This document shows, piece by piece, positions 6,086-8,366 of a stretch of DNA of 8,366 nt. The translations under genes and the position numbers were made by a program. The notes beneath the pieces are model-generated. The model worked only from the letters and a program-made list of their open reading frames with translations, had not been told where the DNA came from and did no database searches. Source of the stretch: Bacillota bacterium. Lineage in GTDB: Bacteria > Bacillota > Clostridia > Christensenellales > CAG-138. Location of the stretch: NCBI GenBank assembly GCA_016288175.1, contig JAEEYN010000123.1:1-8366 (forward strand), read 5' to 3'. Each line of letters starts with the position of its first letter. Position 1 is the stretch's first letter.

Positions 6086-6648
6086 AAACTATAGACATTC
6101 GCTTTTCTATTGAAACGATCGATACTATTCGCTCTCTGATAGGTCAGCGTTTTGAAAGCCTCAAGCATGATCCGTTTATCTTCTCGCCTTCCGTATACGG
6201 GATCGTTGGCATGGTTATTGGCGGTAAGAGCTATACAATAACTAACCAAGTCGAAGTTTTAGACTACTATGGAAAGACCGAAGATGTGGCCGTATTTCAT
6301 TTCCAGCCTGCGGAATATGAGAGCATAGAATCTTTCATGGATGAGGGCAACATGATAGAGTACCCCGTTGAGAATCGCATCACGGAGATTCGCATTGTTA
6401 ATGAGAATCAACGCCTATTCCACCACGATGAGCAAATCTATGATGTTTACACGGTCAGAGGTATAATCTTCGTTTTAGAGGACGGCCGGGAGATTTCTTT
6501 TGAAAAACCGATATGGTTTTCCGAGGAGATCTACATCCAAAAAGGCTATGACCTCATAGAAAAGTTCGCTCCGTTTGAGGAATTTGCGGAGGGATGGAAT
6601 GGAGATTATCATGGAGAGTGTTCGAGAGAAATAACCGTTATTTCATAA
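6082..6648 (+). CDS. Putative immunity or antitoxin-like protein
   Basis: The protein has 188 residues, an ATG start at 6082 and GGAGG at 6070-6074, seven bases upstream. It is acidic and soluble, with alternating beta strands and no signal or membrane segment. Recognisable stretches are DPFIFSPSVYGIVGMVI (30-46), VAVFHFQPAEYE, IIFVLEDGREISFE, the WFSEEI motif and GYDLIEKFAPFEEFAEGW, with an end GECSREITVIS that looks natural. I believe uncharacterised clostridial homologues exist, but I know no function. Its position directly after, and overlapping, the toxin-like gene suggests it neutralises that protein. The same reading frame stays open after the TAA to 6780 (see the remnant), but since the C-terminus looks complete I take this stop as real. 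Confidence 0.6.
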   Translation: MKTIDIRFSIETIDTIRSLIGQRFESLKHDPFIFSPSVYGIVGMVIGGKSYTITNQVEVLDYYGKTEDVAVFHFQPAEYESIESFMDEGNMIEYPVENRITEIRIVNENQRLFHHDEQIYDVYTVRGIIFVLEDGREISFEKPIWFSEEIYIQKGYDLIEKFAPFEEFAEGWNGDYHGECSREITVIS

Positions 6649-6780
6649 CGGAATAAACACATTACGGTGTTTGATAACAGTGACGATGATACTAGGGGAA
6701 TCATAGTGTCGAGGCTTGATACCATTTTTGAAGAGATACATCGCTTTGAGGCAGATATCTCCTCAAAATGGAACCAATAA
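6611..6780 (+). pseudogene. Frame-broken small gene remnant
   Basis: An ATG at 6611, with GGAG (6601-6604) before it, opens MESVREK and stops at once (TAA 6632-6634). Protein-like sequence continues in two other frames: NNRYFITE (6630-6653), then KHITVFDNSDDDTRG (6655-6699) and on to a TAA at 6778-6780, including DTIFEEIHRFEADISSKW (6718-6771). One extra base near 6627-6631 and another near 6651-6654 would restore an uninterrupted product of about 56 residues. The last segment is also in frame with the upstream immunity-like gene beyond its stop. I read it as a decayed third gene of the operon; a readthrough extension is the alternative. No family recognised. Confidence 0.4.
6635..6672 (+). 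repeat. Two adjacent hairpins over the immunity gene stop
   Basis: CCGTTAT (6635-6641) and ATAACGG (6645-6651) form a 7-bp stem with loop TTC spanning the TAA stop. AAACAC (6655-6660) and GTGTTT (6667-6672) form a second 6-bp stem. Neither is followed by a T-run, so they may slow or protect the transcript end rather than terminate it, or may be chance in AT-rich sequence. Confidence 0.4.
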
Positions 6781-6806
6781 TCTATCGTCCTTTCTTAACA
6801 CCCGAT

Positions 6807-6846
6807 ATGTCCCCGAGCCATGATTGGACGGGGACATTTATTATGC
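6807..6846 (+). terminator. Terminator-like hairpin at the end of the island
   Basis: ATGTCCCCG (6807-6815) pairs perfectly with CGGGGACAT (6829-6837), 9 bp, with a 13-base loop in which CC and GG can add two pairs. TTTATTAT follows, a weak T-rich tail. It is the best terminator candidate for the DUF4417/toxin-like operon and sits where composition shifts back to GC-rich. Confidence 0.55.
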
Positions 6847-6988
6847 TTGTAGATAAAATTTGCTCTACTTGGGGCCGGAACGCTTTGCTGCTCACGCTTG
6901 GCGCCCGGAGCGGAATCGGTGGTCGCGCAGAAGACGGTCGGGGCTGCTCCGCGGTATTGCCCGGTTCCGATCCACAGCATTGCTCTCG
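6847..6988. other. GC-rich intergenic stretch with long-range pairing
   Basis: Together with the remnant and terminator this fills the roughly 400 bases between the immunity-like and acetyltransferase genes. CGGAATCGG (6911-6919) pairs with CCGGTTCCG (6961-6969) over 9 bp with one wobble, and CGGAGC (6906-6911) with GCTCCG (6946-6951), a competing fold. I do not recognise a tRNA, riboswitch or protein here. The frame of the downstream gene is open across it, but no ribosome binding site supports starting there. Confidence 0.4.
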
Positions 6989-7017
6989 TTGAAAACCGGC
7001 TGCGGATGTGGTAAAAT
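6989..7017 (+). promoter_or_regulatory. Promoter of the double-GNAT gene
   Basis: TTGAAA (6989-6994) is separated by exactly 17 bases from TAAAAT (7012-7017), 34 bases before the chosen ATG. Both hexamers are one base off consensus. It supports transcription independent of the island. Confidence 0.75.
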
Positions 7018-7051
7018 TGTTTCGATGATTCGATATTTGCGGAGGCAGCCA

Positions 7052-7915
7052 ATGGAATACAAAATCGAGGAGCTGACGAAGGAAGAAGCCGGGTACATCG
7101 GCGAAAAGATCAACGGGATCGTACCGCGCGAAGTTGACGCGGACGAAGAAGAGTTCGTCATTAAAGTCGAGGACGAAAACGGCGTAACGATCGGCGGATG
7201 TGTCGCGACAGCTTACGAATACCACTGGTCGAGAGTGCTTCTTGACGAGCTCTGGGTGGATGAACGCTATCGCCATCACGGGATCGGCTCCATGATCATC
7301 CGCGAAGTCGAGCGCATCGCAAGGGAGAAGGGCTGCCGGGTCGTGACGCTCGGTACCGCAAGTTATATGGCAAGACCGTTCTATGAAAAGCACGGCTACA
7401 CGGTCTTCACGACGCTGAAAAAGACAAACGGCTATATCTCTTATTCATTGGTCAAATACCTTGAAAAGGATACGCCTTGCTACGTGCCGACCGACAACAG
7501 CGGTACGCGCTTTAAGATTTCGTTCGGCAATGACGACGACGCGGAAGTGATCGGAAAAGGTCTTTACGCATACGACGAAGCCTACGATCAGAATTTCGAA
7601 AGCGTTGATTTTTATAAGAAGCTTGTCGGATCTGACGGAAAGTTCGCGGCGGGCGTGATCGCGGACGCGAACAAAGGCGACATCGGTTTCGTCAACGCGC
7701 TGTTTGTGGAGGAGCCGCTGAGGCGAAAAGGCCTTGGCACGCATCTTTTGAAGGAAGCGGAAAGATTCGCAAAGGAAAACGGCGCTTCGATGGTCTTCAC
7801 GAGCGCGGGCGACTGGAACGTCGGCTTCTTCCAAAAGAACGGCTATCTGATAAGAGGTGAGCTCAAAGACGTTCCCAAGGGACACGACTGCTACGAGCTC
7901 TATAAAATGATCTGA
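7052..7915 (+). CDS. Tandem GNAT-domain N-acetyltransferase
   Basis: The protein has 287 residues from the ATG at 7052, chosen because GGAGG (7041-7045) is six bases upstream; the open frame upstream and the ATG at 7025 lack such a site. There are two GNAT folds in one chain. In the first (about 1-135), LLDELWVDERYRHHGIGSMII (63-83) holds the acetyl-CoA pyrophosphate loop R74-x-x-G77-x-G79, and ARPFYEKHGY is the usual motif B. In the second (about 150-287), NALFVEEPLRRKGLGTHLL (215-233) holds R224-x-x-G227-x-G229, and FFQKNGY is motif B. Both loops look intact, so both halves may bind acetyl-CoA. It is cytoplasmic with unknown substrate; antibiotic, amino-acid or protein-terminus acetylation are all possible. 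The ASCH gene follows after 43 bases without a clear terminator. Confidence 0.9.
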   Translation: MEYKIEELTKEEAGYIGEKINGIVPREVDADEEEFVIKVEDENGVTIGGCVATAYEYHWSRVLLDELWVDERYRHHGIGSMIIREVERIAREKGCRVVTLGTASYMARPFYEKHGYTVFTTLKKTNGYISYSLVKYLEKDTPCYVPTDNSGTRFKISFGNDDDAEVIGKGLYAYDEAYDQNFESVDFYKKLVGSDGKFAAGVIADANKGDIGFVNALFVEEPLRRKGLGTHLLKEAERFAKENGASMVFTSAGDWNVGFFQKNGYLIRGELKDVPKGHDCYELYKMI

Positions 7916-7958
7916 AGCATCAAAGAAGACCGAAAAATCGGGAGTTGCGGAGGGCAGA

Positions 7959-8366
7959 ATGACCGCAGAAGAATTATGGACAAAATCCGGATTAACCGGC
8001 TCATATGAATCATGGGCATTTGGCGATGCGCCGGACAAACTGGCAGCGTTAGTTAAAAACGGTGTGAAAACTGCTACCTGTTCGGCATATGATCTGTACC
8101 AAACTGGCAGCGAACCGCTTCCGAAAGAAGGAGATTACAGCGTTATTCTCGATTCAAACGGCGAGGCAGTATGTATTGTGAAAACAGTGAAGGTTTGCAT
8201 TACAGAGTTTCATCTGGTTTCAGCAGAACACGCTTATAAGGAAGGCGAAGGCGATAGAACCTTAGAGTATTGGAGAAAAGTACACACGGATTTTCTGATT
8301 CGTGAACTTTCGAAATTACATCTGACATTTTCCGAAAACACAAAAGTGGTGTGTGAAGAATTTGAA
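7959..8366 (+). CDS. ASCH-domain protein (3' partial)
   Basis: The start is the ATG at 7959 with GGAGG (7949-7953) five bases upstream; the frame stays open for 136 codons to the last base, so the end lies outside the window. The sequence follows the ASCH pattern: ELWTKSGLTGSYESWAFGDAPD, NGVKTATCSAYD with the G-x-K-x-x-T motif (Gly35, Lys37, Thr40), LPKEGDYSVILDSNGEAVCIVK, and ITEFHLVSAEHAYKEGEGDRTLEYWRK. ASCH domains have a PUA-like fold and are thought to bind RNA or modified nucleosides; some relatives are N4-acetylcytidine amidohydrolases. Family members are usually about 140-160 residues, so little is missing. The 43-base gap suggests co-transcription with the acetyltransferase, but no functional link is known. 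Confidence 0.88.
   Translation, partial: MTAEELWTKSGLTGSYESWAFGDAPDKLAALVKNGVKTATCSAYDLYQTGSEPLPKEGDYSVILDSNGEAVCIVKTVKVCITEFHLVSAEHAYKEGEGDRTLEYWRKVHTDFLIRELSKLHLTFSENTKVVCEEFE

Noticed and set aside
6870..6970. tRNA or other classical structural RNA in the GC-rich spacer
   Set aside because: No cloverleaf with an anticodon stem, T-loop GTTCRA or CCA-type acceptor could be traced; pairing is long-range and irregular.
6860..7051. N-terminal extension of the acetyltransferase
   Set aside because: The frame is open, but the promoter at 6989-7017 and the GGAGG at 7041 place the start at 7052, and the extension does not look like protein.
6782..7393. Reverse-strand ORF of 203 codons under the acetyltransferase
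   Set aside because: It is the shadow of the GNAT gene and the GC-rich spacer; the + strand product has clear motifs, promoter and ribosome binding site.

Overview
The window looks like chromosome of an anaerobic, probably gut-dwelling member of the Clostridia (Bacillota). The support is AGGAGG-type ribosome binding sites, sigma-A type promoters, a desulfoferrodoxin, and secreted proteins ending in the clostridial kind of dockerin (DxDGxGxxxxxDALxxLRxAMG). The assignment is an inference; no rRNA or phylogenetic marker is present.

Layout. (1) At 1-2747, GC-rich and on the + strand, lie two adjacent secreted-type proteins that both end in a type-I-like dockerin. The first is a thioredoxin/TlpA-like domain cut by the window start. 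The second is a 677-residue protein with a signal peptide, a clan-CD (caspase/gingipain-like) His/Cys peptidase domain, a Big_2-like Ig domain, a beta-sandwich of cleaved-adhesin type and a dockerin. (2) At 2748-3144 there is no credible gene, but there is a cluster of palindromes and imperfect repeats. (3) At 3145-3519 on the - strand lies a complete two-iron-centre desulfoferrodoxin (superoxide reductase) with its own promoter. (4) From about 3600 to 6840 lies a visibly more AT-rich block with the look of an accessory island. It holds an XRE-type repressor and an ImmA/IrrE-type zinc metallopeptidase (TTG start) under a near-consensus promoter. Next come two large hairpins sharing a 23-base element, a DUF4417 protein, a small protein resembling the C-terminal toxin domain of polymorphic toxins, and a 188-residue protein in the immunity-gene position whose start overlaps the toxin-like gene by 4 bases. 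A frame-broken small gene and a terminator-like hairpin close the block. (5) At 6850-8366 ordinary sequence resumes: a tandem double-GNAT acetyltransferase with its own promoter, and an ASCH-domain gene running off the window end.

How the parts may work together. The dockerin pair probably acts at or outside the cell surface on proteins or disulfides. The desulfoferrodoxin is a stand-alone oxidative-stress gene. The repressor/protease pair resembles ImmR/ImmA-type switches, in which the protease removes the repressor. DUF4417, the toxin-like protein and the immunity-like protein look like a cargo operon behind a structured leader. Whether the two halves of the island are one regulated system or two neighbouring modules cannot be settled from sequence alone. 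This arrangement, together with the twin hairpins, is the most interesting part of the window.
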